64,000 nt of DNA from Actinostola sp. cb2023. Lineage: Eukaryota; Cnidaria; Anthozoa; Actiniaria; Actinostolidae. Shown here one piece after another: positions 32,040 to 42,312 of the stretch. The stretch covers positions 124,001 through 188,000 of the forward strand of contig JAUJYZ010001388.1 of NCBI GenBank assembly GCA_033675265.1. The letters are read 5' to 3'. A model generated the notes under the pieces. It did not search any database. It was not told the origin of the DNA and was given only the letters and a program-made list of their open reading frames with translations. How positions within the stretch are numbered: the stretch's first letter is position 1; each line of letters starts with the position of its first letter. The translations under genes and the position numbers were made by a program.

Positions 32040-33284
32040 GCAATATGTACTTCAGTTTAATTTATATTTTTGCTTGACCCCCTCCCCTCCCCCTCCACGA
32101 AATCCCCAAATCAGTCATAGATTATTGCTTTTATAATTTCATGCCGTGATTTAGATCTGATTAATACATCGACATATATAACACTTACTTGTTACATTAA
32201 TTGTGCATGGAAAAAGGGTTCACCACTGCTTTGCATTGAGTATTTTCACCCACTATAAGTTCCCTCAGATTCATCAGTTTTGTTTGTGCAACGGCGAAGG
32301 CACAAGCTGTGATCAATAGTCATACTAACAACACCAGAGAAGCCTGACACATCATATTTTTGAATGCCCAGGAGTTTACATCGAGTCAAACTAATACAAT
32401 GATCAATAGATATAAATACTAGGAAGAGCTTCGAGGCTGTTGTGTATATACTCTGTATGGGACTCTATAAAAACTGGCCGAAATACGGTGCGAAAATTTT
32501 ACGAACTAACATGTATTTGGTATCAAAATGTCCATAAAAGCGCGGGCTATGCTAATCCGTAGTTAATTTCGTGACTAGGCCTGTGTAGTTTCAATAAAAG
32601 CTATTTATGTGGGCTGACAGGCCAGTTTGAGGTCATGTCACGCCAATTCTCTTGTAAGGTAGACCCATTCAACTAAAAAAATACGGTACTTTTTTGCATC
32701 GAATTTCAATTATAGCCAAATAATATGGTCCACGAAAGATCAAAAAAACTAAATCCGTCGTTAACTTTTTAGTTATATGCATTTATACGAGGAAAATTGC
32801 AAAAATCCTTGAATTTGAGCCCATGTTTGTATGTACTAGAATGTGGGGGCGTGCCAGAGAAATTCTAGCTGACTACTTGTGACAAATCTTTCCCGATGCC
32901 AATGAATTTCATCTCAATTTTTCCATCTCAATTTGTTTTTAAAGTATTTAAAAAAAAGTTATTACTAAAAATCGTATAACTTTTGAAGAATATAACATTA
33001 CATGCCAATTTTTTTTTTGATTCCCCCCCTGGGGTTGTTAAAATATACGCACGATGATGAAAACGTTTCTGAACTTTTCCCTGTCCGATATGATGATTTT
33101 TTAACCATTTTTGATAGCCCATTGGCCCCACTTTTCGGAGAATGGGTGAATAAGCGATGACGTAGCCTGAGGCGTTCCTTGGGGAACGAGAAAATGATTT
33201 TCCTTGCTATCAGCAAGTGATGACAGATCGGTTGCAGACATGACACGCAAAGTATCGCAAACTGGTGGGCATCATCAGATAAAA
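32040..33284. other. Intergenic, nothing recognised
   Basis: AT-rich with short chance frames only. Confidence 0.4.
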
Positions 33285-33705
33285 CTTTGCTAGTCTGGAA
33301 AGTTTGGTGCACTTCGGCTTAATATTGTCGATGCTAGAGGGCACCAAAGATGTCTATTTTCACATACAAACTCTGTATTTTTTTGACGTTGTCCATACCA
33401 GTCCCCCTCCCTTTCCCCTCTTCTCCTCAGTCCCCCTCCCCTCTCCGAGTAGCCCCTCCGATCCCTAGTCTCTCCGATCCCTAGTCCTTCCGATCCCTAG
33501 TCCCTCTAGTCCCTCCGATCCCTAGTCCCTCCGATTCTTAGTCCCATCCGATCCGTACCCTTTGGGCCGCCTCGCAGGCCATGCATTCACTGTAAAATTT
33601 TGGCTGGACAACACAATTCCAAAAGTTAATAATTCCGACAGAATTCGCTCAAATCACATCAAACTTTGCACAGACGCTAATTTCAACACGCTGCCGTTCA
33701 TTGCC
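33285..33705. repeat. Dispersed repeat, copy B, with an embedded tandem repeat
   Basis: Inverse copy of 6836-7075. Between the two matching halves lies an extra stretch (about 33405-33580) with tandem CTCCGATCCCTAGTC units (33442-33553), absent from copy A. Confidence 0.65.
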
Positions 33706-34227
33706 GAGTTTCATATCTAGCAGGGGATTGGGCACGAGTCCCTAAATTGTGATAATCAACACAAGACCCATATATGGTACACGTTCGGCGGTCTCAGAAC
33801 TCGAATTTGCTTTTTTTTGCTTATCAGTAAGAAAATATTACAAACTATGATTTGGTGAATAATATCAAGAAACACGAAATGTGTCAACTAAATTAACATT
33901 TGCTGGGCGCACTGTTGATGGCGCGAGAAAGAACAGCCGGGAATTTGAATTTCCGTAGTGTTGTGATAAAAAGCTCAGTTCGAGAGCAAAGTTTATACAT
34001 TTTAGAAGTTTCGTTCGTTGGCTTCTCGAGGCTTGTAGAACCAGTTTGGCGGGAGTTTTCTGGCTCAATTAGTTTATGATGACCTCTGTGCCCTCATAAC
34101 GATTCTGATTGGATAAGGTGGTGTCCCAGCCGGAAAATGCGGAAGTGAGGTGTCTTTTTTTTCCACAACTTTGGAAGCTTATTTCTCCTAAGTATATTTT
34201 GCCGTGAAGCTCGACATAAACGAGAAC

Positions 34228-35373
34228 TAGACGCTTTAATAAGCGTTCACTCGTGCCCTGGTGCGATTGAGCACTGGGATGCATTGTAGCATGAAAGAAG
34301 TATACTGTATATGGGCCTCCACCTTCCAATCGGTGAGGGACTGAGCTGTGAAGAACGAAGAGATCAGAAACGAACTGAACTGACCGAGACACACGTTTTC
34401 ATTCTCAGCGCAGACAATTTTCTTTGAACCACTTTTATTATAAAGGTGTTATTGGAAAAAGGACAATGCTGGCAAGGAAACTCAAGCCATTCAGAATTAG
34501 CTCGTTGATTGGATAGGCCGGGAATATTCCGTCCCTCCAATTACGATATGTGTAAAACCTGTCTAGCAAGAGTTGCTCTTAGTGTTTATCATTCTCGTTC
34601 AGTCATACTCGATTGCAGATTATGCTTAGTCATCATAGCTGTATTCACGAGTTAAACATTTCTCAATGTTTAGATCTGAGATAACGATTGTAGTCGGCAT
34701 TTGATATTTCATAAGATTTTGATATGATATTTTCAGATTTTTCAAATATGATTTTGAGTCCGCGGAACAACCTGGTCTACCGCTAACAGCGTGTGCATTT
34801 GTATGTGAGATAAGCGTCCTAGACATACTTCCTTCATATCGTTTTTTTCTGACGATCACAAGACGACATAACCTTCCCCGAACAAGGTTTGTGAAGAAAG
34901 AGGTCGACTGTCGATAAAACCTCACAGATCAGCTTTAGTGATCTCGTTCCCAGACCCACTCAATTGCAGATTGTGCTTAGTCATCAAAGCTGTATTCACT
35001 GCTCTCTGTTTAGATCTGAGATAACGATTATAGTGATCACAACAGTGTTTGGCTACTTGTTCGGTGACTCGGCACTGACTCGACAACATAATAGCGGCCA
35101 GCTCAGAATTTGTATAAACGGCTGGTTAAGAGAGTCAGTAACAGGGCTAGCAAAATCGAGAAAACATATTCAGATTTTGGGAAACTACCGATGACGTGAG
35201 TTTTAACTCGACGGCTCAATTTGACCTTGACCTCCGATGCCTCCTGATTGGTTTGTGATTTGTAATCTCTCTTGCGGTCAGACTTCTTGTCGCCTTGTTC
35301 CATTTTGTGAAGAAAAAAAGACGGTCTGCAATCTAAGACTCTTGCCCCGGCCTTCGGCCTGGGCACAAGTAAT
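34228..35373 (+). mobile_element. Helentron-like hairpin-ended element
   Basis: A degenerate 5' hairpin (AGACGCTTTAATAAGCGTT) is followed by ACTCGTGCCC. The 3' end is a hairpin of CCCCGGCCTTCGGCCTGGG followed by CACAAGTAATT. The 5' ACTCGTGCCC and 3' GGGCACAAGT are inverse except for one base. The segment 34620-34950 resembles 61500-61890 in another member, including minus-strand codons for TSFF.NLV.GRLCR.V.KK, so the two share internal sequence. Confidence 0.55.
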
Positions 35374-35434
35374 TAATAGGGTATCTAGAAACGTCTAATT
35401 TCCACGAAATTTGGCAGACATCATCTTTGGTATT

Positions 35435-35819
35435 TGTTGTGTCCTCGAGTGACGTTAGGATTGAAGACTAGAGGACACTAGTGCCAACCACGAAATATAC
35501 AAATTCCAACGCTCCACAGTACAGTGAGGTCTTTATTGACATATATTAACGCGGTGAAAACTAAGATACAATCAAGATATAAATGACAAATTAGGCGAGG
35601 AACGGAAGTTATATGAAACAAGTAAATTGTGCGAAATACAATGACGGAATAGCTAGATTATAGTGACTTACATCTTATGGTCTTACACACTCTGAGCACT
35701 CCAAACCACGTTTTCAAAGGGACGCTAATGTATAGTGTTTCACCGGAAGTGCTCGGCTTACGTAATGACTAATCCAAGTAAAAATACAATTATGAAGTAA
35801 ATAAATGTCGAACACAACA
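35435..35819 (-). repeat. 3' LTR of the BEL element
   Basis: 385 bp, starting TGTTGTGTCCTCGAGTGACG. On the minus strand it follows a purine-rich GGGCGAGGAG (35820-35829), a short candidate polypurine tract. Confidence 0.95.
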
Positions 35820-35933
35820 CTCCTCGCCCAAGGACACGGTTCCTTGCTACTAAACTATGGTTAAAAACTGGTGACGAAAACTGACGAAAATAACTGAAAC
35901 TAAAGTTCTAGTAAGTGTTCTTCCTTGCGTCGT

Positions 35934-38900
35934 TCAGGCTTTGTTGTCTTTCTTGGTCGACATCACAAACACGAGTTGGCTGATGGGTCGAAGCAAGGTT
36001 TTGCCTCCCTTTCCAGCGTGTGTTGTGAAGACCTCTGCTTTCCTTACTGCTCCGTCTTCACTCCTGATTGCCTTGGTGACTTTGCCGAGGGGCCAGTTGT
36101 TGCGGCGGGTTTCCTCGTTCTTGACAAGTACGATGTCTCCAACTGCTAGGTTAGGTTGGAGTTCTTGCCATTTCGTACGTCGTTGTAGGTTCTGTAAGTA
36201 CTCTCGTTTCCATCTGGTCCAAAACTGGTCTGCCAAGTATTGGACTCTTCTCCATCTCCTTCTCGCGTACAGATCTTCTGGGACGAAGTCTCCAGGGGGA
36301 GGAGTAAGAGGACGCTCCTTTGCTGTGAGCAACATCGATGGGGACAGCGGCTGGACTTCATCTGCGTCGGATGGAACAGCTGCTATGGGCCGAGAGTTGA
36401 CTATGCCGGTTACCTCTGCCATCAAGGTAGACAGCAGTTCGTGGGTTAGTTGAGAACTTCCGATCTGTGTAAGCATGGCATCTAAGATGCTCCGTATAGT
36501 GCGGATTTGGCGTTCCCACACTCCACCGAAGTGCGAAGCATGGGGCGGGTTGAAGATCCACTCGCAGCCTTGTTCCGTTGAGTACCGTTGGATCTTCTGT
36601 TGATCGGTCTCTGTCAAGGATTGTTCCAGTTCTGACTTGCCGCCGACAAAGTTGGTCCCTCTATCACATTTGATTCTTGTGGCAGGTCCTCGTATGGCGA
36701 AGAATCTACGAAGCGCGCAGATGAACGAGCTGGCATCCATAGACTCTAGGAGCTCTATATGGATGGCTCGAGAGCTGAGGCAAGTAAGCACCAGTCCCCA
36801 ACGTTTGGAGTTTGCTGCGCCTCCACGGAGTTTGCGGGTGCGTACGTACCATGGGCCAAAGACGTCGATTCCTACGTTCGTGAAGGGTGGACTTGGTTCT
36901 GTGCGGTCTTTCGGTAGATCTGCCATATGCTGTGTCATTAACATTCCTCTTGATTTCTTACAAGTTACGCATGCGTTGAGGACCTTTGTGACAGCTCCGT
37001 GTCCTGAGATAACCCAGTATCCCGCTTGACGCACAGCTCCGTGTGTGATCTGCCTGCCTTGATGGTAGGTAGTTTCGTGATAGTGGCGGATCAATAACTC
37101 CGACAAGTGATGACCTTTAGGGAGGATTGCAGGATGTTTCTCTGTAAATTCTAGTGACGAGCGTCGTAGCCTTCCACCGACTCGTAGAACGCCATCTTCA
37201 TCGATGAAGGGGTCTAGACCGTAGAGGCAAGACTTCTTCAGTGTATTCTTCTTTCTTCTAGCGCTTTCCCGGTTGGCGTGGTCTTGGTCCGTTAGAGTGC
37301 TGAGTAGCTTGATCTCTCCTGAGAACACTTCAGTCTGGACCATCTTTAGGAGGACTATGGTAGCTTTTTCGAGTTCCTTTGATGTTGGAAGTGGAGGACC
37401 GTCTCTATGTTTCATATCTGGGTCTTTGTGGCGGCCACCGTTTATCTCTCTTGCCTTTGCTACCAGTGTCGCTACGGCTCGGCGAAGAGACGCCCAGGTA
37501 GAAAACCGGGAAAGCCTAGACGTGCTCAGATCTGTAGTAACGTTTGTGGCCTTGACGTTGACTTTCCTCAATTCTGGGTCTTCCTCGTTTAGGGATACTT
37601 CTTCACCTGCAGACACTGTCGGGTGGGCTTGTTTCAGGAAGTCTGGTCCCTCGAGCCACTGGGTTTCTTTTAGTCTGCTTGCGTCGATACCTCGAGTAGC
37701 AAGATCTGCAGGGTTGTTGGTAGTTTCAACGAACTTCCACTGGTCGGGTTTTGAGACACTTCGTATGATCTGAACTCTGTTGGCTACGTAGGTGTAGAAT
37801 CTCCTGCTTTCGTTATGAATATATCCCAGGACGACTTTGGAATCCGTGTAGAAGGTAACTTCATGAATCTCCAGGTCGATTTCGGACAAAATCCTCCTGA
37901 CAGCTTGTACGACGAGTACGGCGCCACACAGCTCTAGACGAGGGATGCTTGTTGTCTTGGTTGGAGCGACCTTTGACTGTCCAAAGAGAAAGCTCACGTG
38001 TACATCGTTATTGTGGTTGATCAAACGCAGATAGACAGCTACACCAATTGCGTCTTCGCTGGCGTCTGAAAAGGCGTGAACTTCGGCTCGTGTGATTGGG
38101 CCAAAATCTCTTGGGTGGAGGCAACGCGGGAGTGATGCATTCTGAAGGTTCGGTAAGGCGTCTTTCCATTGTTTCCATTGCCGCATTAAATCATCGGGTA
38201 GCGGATCGTCCCAGCCGAGATTGTCGCCGTTTTGTGTCTTTCCCATGCTGACGAGTTTCTGGAGGAGGAGCTTGCCTTTCAGAGTAACCGGAACTGCCAG
38301 TCCCATGGGGTCGTAGATGGAGTTGACCACTGAAAGGACTCCTCTTCGGGTGAACGGCTTGTCTGGGGTTGATACCTTGAAAGTGAACTTGTCTTCTTGT
38401 AGGTTCCACTGGACGCCTAGTGAGCGTTGAGTGGGAAGTGCTTCTTTACGTAGGTCTAGATCTCTGACGTCTTTAGCTCTGTCGTCTGCTGGTAGCGCTT
38501 CCATGACTTCGACGGAATTCGAAATCACTTTGTGGAGACGTATGTTGGCCGTGGCTAGCGCCGCTTGTGCGTTCTTGATCAAGGTGATTGTCTCCTCTGG
38601 TGTCGCACGTGACACTAGACCGTCGTCTACGTAAAAGTTCCTGTGGATGAATTCCTTTGTTTCTTCTCCGTAATGCTCCTCGCCGTCAAGCGCTGTTTTC
38701 TGTAGGCCGAACGTGGCCACTGCTGGACTCGGACCATTACCGAAGAGGTGCACTGTCATTTGGTACACGATGATCTCCTCTAGGGGGTCGTTGTTTCTGT
38801 ACCAGAGGAAACGTAGGAAGTTTTGATGTTTCTGGTCGACTTTGAAGGAGTGAAACATCTGTTCCACGTCGCACATCGCCGCTGTGTTGTGGTGACGGAA

Positions 38901-41123
38901 ACGCAGGAGTACTCCAAATAGGCTGCTGGTGAGGTCTGGGCCTGTTAGAAGCTCTTTGTTCAGCGAAACGCCCTTGAACTCTGCCGACGAGTCGAAGACG
39001 ACGCGGATCTGGGTCGGTTTTCTTGGGTGGTAGACTCCGAAGTGTGGCAGGTACCAGACGTTTCCGTTGTTCTCGTGGCGGTTCAGCTGCGCATTAGGGG
39101 CCGGTATTGCGTGTCCCTTTTCGAAGATCTTTGCCATAAACTCGAAATAGTCTTTCTCCATCTGTGGCTTCCTTTTAAGGATTTTCAGGAGTCCGGTAAG
39201 GCGACTCTCTGCTTGATTTCTGTTGTTTGGCATTTTCACGTTTTCAGAACGGAAAGGGAGAGGCATTACCCAGTTCCCCTTGTCGTTCTTATGAATGTTT
39301 TCCTGCATTATCTCTAAAAACCTTCTGTCCTCCAATGAGTGGCTGGGTTCATTGTCAGATGCTGTTGTATGGTAGACGTCGTTTTCTATTGACTTTCTTG
39401 TGTGTTCGCCAAAGCTTTCTTTGACTTGGAAGTGGTTTGGGCAAGGCGACACTTCTAGCTGTACGTTTTCGTTGGCGACGTCGGGCGTAAATACTGCGGT
39501 GTGTTTTGTGGAAACATGAACTGGGCCTCCGATGCGGTTCAAACACACTTGACCTGTGATGGTCCAGCCAAGGTCTAGCTTTTGAGCCCAAGGGGCTCCC
39601 TTTGGGCCGTTCTTAAAGGCTCTGACCTTTAACAGCTCGGGCGCGTCTCTGCCAATAAGTAACTGAACGTCTGCTTGGTTGTCTAAGGGTGGTATCTCCT
39701 CTGCGATGCCTCTGAGGTGGTCAAATCGATTCGCGATTTCCGGGTTGGGGATTTCACCTTTGTCGCGGGGAATATGTGAGCACTCGACCAGAGTAGGCAA
39801 TTTGGATGATTTTCCGTTGGCGTCGATCATTATCCCAGCGACGCGGCGACCGTAGTTGACCATCTTCTCACCGCTGCATGTTGACAGTAGGTACTTTTCT
39901 GAAGGACCGCTTATTTTCAGCTTGTTCACCAGTTCCGGCGCGATCATAGATGCGTTACTTTGATCATCGATGATTGCGTAGACTCGATGACGATCGTGTG
40001 GACGCTCTTGATGGAACACATCGACCAGCAATATCTTACTGCAAGATGTACCTCCTCTTTGACATACGGAAGTACAGTTAGACTTTAGCTCCTCTTCGTT
40101 CTTCTCTTTATGAAGGAAGGCAGGATGGCGGTCGCTGCCGCACTTAGTACAGGTGACCTCGACCTTGCACTCTTTTGCAACATGCCCTGTTTCGCAGCAG
40201 CGAAAGCAGAGTTTTTCCTTGAGGATCCACTCCGTCTTTTCCTCCATAGTTTTCGCGTCGAAGGCCTTGCATTCTGACAGCGTGTGACCAGTGCGGTCGT
40301 GGAACTTACATCGATTCTCTTCACTACTGGTCTTCAGGACTCGTCTTGTGTGCTCTTCTCTTACGGCTTTCCTACTCGATTTCTCTCCCTGATTTAGGGG
40401 TTGGACTCCGCTGGCTTGGACGTTCGGATGATTCTTTTGACTGGCTTGTTGTTGCACCATGGAGGCGAACCTGTGGAAGTCTGGGTAGGCGTCGTGGTGC
40501 TTTGCCGCCCATGCGACAATTTCCTTCTCCCATTTCGATCGTAAAAAGCGGGGCAATGTTTCCACCACCGGTCGTATCACGTTCGGGTAGTTAAGACACG
40601 AAAGTCCCGGTAGATAGTCAAGTTGACTGTCGACGTCTCCACACAGGTCTGCGAAGGTCTGTAACCCGCGGAGGTCTTTCTCGTCGAACTCGGCCTTCTG
40701 TGAAAGGCGTTGTATCAGTACATTGGTAATGGCGGCGGTGTTGCCGAAGCGCTTTTCCAGCTCCGACCACAGTTGTTGAAGAACAACTGAAAGGTCGGAG
40801 TGGTGTCTTCGTCTGAAGTTGTCTACCACGTTTTGAACTTCACCGTTGGTGAAGTTCCTCAGATAATTCATTTCTTGAGCGGGCGTGACGTCCGCGTCCT
40901 CGATCATGGCTTTAAACGACCTTTTCCACGGATGGAAGAGGGTGACTTCACCATCGAAGATGTCCGGGTGGCACTTGGGAAGGCTTTGTTTGGACAGTCC
41001 AGACACGAGGCGCTGGTTTGTTGCGGTGAAGCTTTCTAGAAGCCCGATGGTATGGTCTTGTTTGGGCGTTGATGCTGCGACGGGAAGACTAGGAAGGTGG
41101 TGCGTCGGGTTAGGCGTTGGCAA
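35934..41123 (-). CDS. BEL/Pao Gag-Pol polyprotein, main open frame
   Basis: The open frame encodes at least 1729 residues (the frame continues a little upstream without an ATG). In order: a DUF1759-type gag region (about 40-230), two zinc knuckles near 300-340 (CFRCCETGHVAKEC and a CTKCG...H form), a retropepsin-like protease with DDQSNAS near 384, reverse transcriptase with YVDD near 830, RNase H with FSDASED near 1016, an integrase zinc finger (HH...CVTC) near 1345, the integrase core with D, D and E near 1420, 1488 and 1535, and a DUF5641 tail from about 1630. No internal stop is present. Intact coding together with identical LTRs indicates a young element. The beginning overlaps a shorter upstream frame in another phase. 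Confidence 0.95.
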   Translation of the reverse strand: MPTPNPTHHLPSLPVAASTPKQDHTIGLLESFTATNQRLVSGLSKQSLPKCHPDIFDGEVTLFHPWKRSFKAMIEDADVTPAQEMNYLRNFTNGEVQNVVDNFRRRHHSDLSVVLQQLWSELEKRFGNTAAITNVLIQRLSQKAEFDEKDLRGLQTFADLCGDVDSQLDYLPGLSCLNYPNVIRPVVETLPRFLRSKWEKEIVAWAAKHHDAYPDFHRFASMVQQQASQKNHPNVQASGVQPLNQGEKSSRKAVREEHTRRVLKTSSEENRCKFHDRTGHTLSECKAFDAKTMEEKTEWILKEKLCFRCCETGHVAKECKVEVTCTKCGSDRHPAFLHKEKNEEELKSNCTSVCQRGGTSCSKILLVDVFHQERPHDRHRVYAIIDDQSNASMIAPELVNKLKISGPSEKYLLSTCSGEKMVNYGRRVAGIMIDANGKSSKLPTLVECSHIPRDKGEIPNPEIANRFDHLRGIAEEIPPLDNQADVQLLIGRDAPELLKVRAFKNGPKGAPWAQKLDLGWTITGQVCLNRIGGPVHVSTKHTAVFTPDVANENVQLEVSPCPNHFQVKESFGEHTRKSIENDVYHTTASDNEPSHSLEDRRFLEIMQENIHKNDKGNWVMPLPFRSENVKMPNNRNQAESRLTGLLKILKRKPQMEKDYFEFMAKIFEKGHAIPAPNAQLNRHENNGNVWYLPHFGVYHPRKPTQIRVVFDSSAEFKGVSLNKELLTGPDLTSSLFGVLLRFRHHNTAAMCDVEQMFHSFKVDQKHQNFLRFLWYRNNDPLEEIIVYQMTVHLFGNGPSPAVATFGLQKTALDGEEHYGEETKEFIHRNFYVDDGLVSRATPEETITLIKNAQAALATANIRLHKVISNSVEVMEALPADDRAKDVRDLDLRKEALPTQRSLGVQWNLQEDKFTFKVSTPDKPFTRRGVLSVVNSIYDPMGLAVPVTLKGKLLLQKLVSMGKTQNGDNLGWDDPLPDDLMRQWKQWKDALPNLQNASLPRCLHPRDFGPITRAEVHAFSDASEDAIGVAVYLRLINHNNDVHVSFLFGQSKVAPTKTTSIPRLELCGAVLVVQAVRRILSEIDLEIHEVTFYTDSKVVLGYIHNESRRFYTYVANRVQIIRSVSKPDQWKFVETTNNPADLATRGIDASRLKETQWLEGPDFLKQAHPTVSAGEEVSLNEEDPELRKVNVKATNVTTDLSTSRLSRFSTWASLRRAVATLVAKAREINGGRHKDPDMKHRDGPPLPTSKELEKATIVLLKMVQTEVFSGEIKLLSTLTDQDHANRESARRKKNTLKKSCLYGLDPFIDEDGVLRVGGRLRRSSLEFTEKHPAILPKGHHLSELLIRHYHETTYHQGRQITHGAVRQAGYWVISGHGAVTKVLNACVTCKKSRGMLMTQHMADLPKDRTEPSPPFTNVGIDVFGPWYVRTRKLRGGAANSKRWGLVLTCLSSRAIHIELLESMDASSFICALRRFFAIRGPATRIKCDRGTNFVGGKSELEQSLTETDQQKIQRYSTEQGCEWIFNPPHASHFGGVWERQIRTIRSILDAMLTQIGSSQLTHELLSTLMAEVTGIVNSRPIAAVPSDADEVQPLSPSMLLTAKERPLTPPPGDFVPEDLYARRRWRRVQYLADQFWTRWKREYLQNLQRRTKWQELQPNLAVGDIVLVKNEETRRNNWPLGKVTKAIRSEDGAVRKAEVFTTHAGKGGKTLLRPISQLVFVMSTKKDNKA

Positions 41124-41211
41124 CGTGTTGGGATGGGTGTCAACCCAGCTTCTAACACGCTCTTCAGCATTCCTCTTTTCTTGTTCGTCGCTAAGTTCTA
41201 ACCGTTGATTG

Positions 41212-41904
41212 TTAGTTGTTCCCAGGTCTTGTTCGTTCGTTCTCTATATCTAACTCTTCATTTATGCACCTTTCTATGGCCTCAACTCTAGCATCGGCGA
41301 TGGCTTTGGCACGGTCTGCTGTCAGTAACGCCATGTCGAGATCGTGTTGAGCCTGACGCTCTTCTTTCTTACGATACTCTTCTGCTTCTCGTAACCGTCG
41401 GGTTCGTTCCTTCTCTGCGATGAGTTTGTCGAATTCGGCTTGTTTCTTTGCTGCCGAGGCTTCCGTTAGAGCCCTTCTTCTAGCCGAACTCGCTGAGGTC
41501 ACTGACGAGCGGCAAGACGAGTGGGAAATTGATGAGTGGCGAGATTGCCGTGATGTGTGTGACCTTCTGTCGTGATCTTGGCTGTCTCTGGCTTGTGTTA
41601 TTACTCCATGTGCGCGTTCTAGGCGGCTATACTCCATCGTCAATTTCGCTTCTTCCTCATAGTCTCCCCATTTATCGTGTTGGTACAATTCTGTTAGCTG
41701 TAGAAGAGTTTCTTTATATTTCTCTGTTGCGTCTTGTAAGAGTCGTAAGTCGTTGTCGTCGTGTTCTTCTTTTCCCAGCAGCGCGTTGTCGAAGGCGTTT
41801 TGTAATACGTTAGCGTCCCTGTCGAGTTCCTTTCTTTTGTTTTCGATTTCATTTTGAAGCGCCTTTCGCGAAAGAGAACGTTGGCGTTTTTCGTCGACTT
41901 CCAT
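41212..41904 (-). CDS. N-terminal part of the BEL gag in a separate frame
   Basis: 230 residues starting MEVDEKRQRSLSRK, mostly charged and probably coiled coil, as at the N-terminus of BEL/Pao polyproteins. It ends at a TAA at 41212-41214. The main polyprotein frame is open across this point in the +1 phase relative to it. BEL elements normally have one long frame, so either a single-base indel has split it or a +1 frameshift is used. Confidence 0.8.
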   Translation of the reverse strand: MEVDEKRQRSLSRKALQNEIENKRKELDRDANVLQNAFDNALLGKEEHDDNDLRLLQDATEKYKETLLQLTELYQHDKWGDYEEEAKLTMEYSRLERAHGVITQARDSQDHDRRSHTSRQSRHSSISHSSCRSSVTSASSARRRALTEASAAKKQAEFDKLIAEKERTRRLREAEEYRKKEERQAQHDLDMALLTADRAKAIADARVEAIERCINEELDIENERTRPGNN

Positions 41905-42181
41905 TTGGGCGTCCGCTGTAATGTTTTACTGTAGGCTCAGCGTACCACAGGGATCCCACAACATGGATGGTCAAGGATTTGGTTTAGAAGCGTTCGATTT
42001 TTCAAGTATCTTTACGACTAAACTATAGCAACATAGAGCACAAGCAAACCAAGAGGGAAGTAGGAGATATAATCGCTGACCTTGGATTGTTTTGGACGAG
42101 TTTCAGTGCGATGTTTGATGTCTTTACCGGTGCGATAAAGTTACGGATCTCGATTTCAACGATGACTTTCTTCGTGGAAAC

Positions 42182-42196
42182 TCCAACCGATCGCCA
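42182..42196 (-). promoter_or_regulatory. Candidate primer-binding site
   Basis: TGGCGATCGGTTGGAG lies about 13 bases inside the 5' LTR on the minus strand and begins with the TGG expected opposite a tRNA 3' CCA. The tRNA could not be identified by eye. Confidence 0.4.
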
Positions 42197-42312
42197 AAAG
42201 ATTTTTCACTGTTGTGTCCTCGAGTGACGTTAGGATTGAAGACTAGAGGACACTAGTGCCAACCACGAAATATACAAATTCCAACGCTCCACAGTACAGT
42301 GAGGTCTTTATT

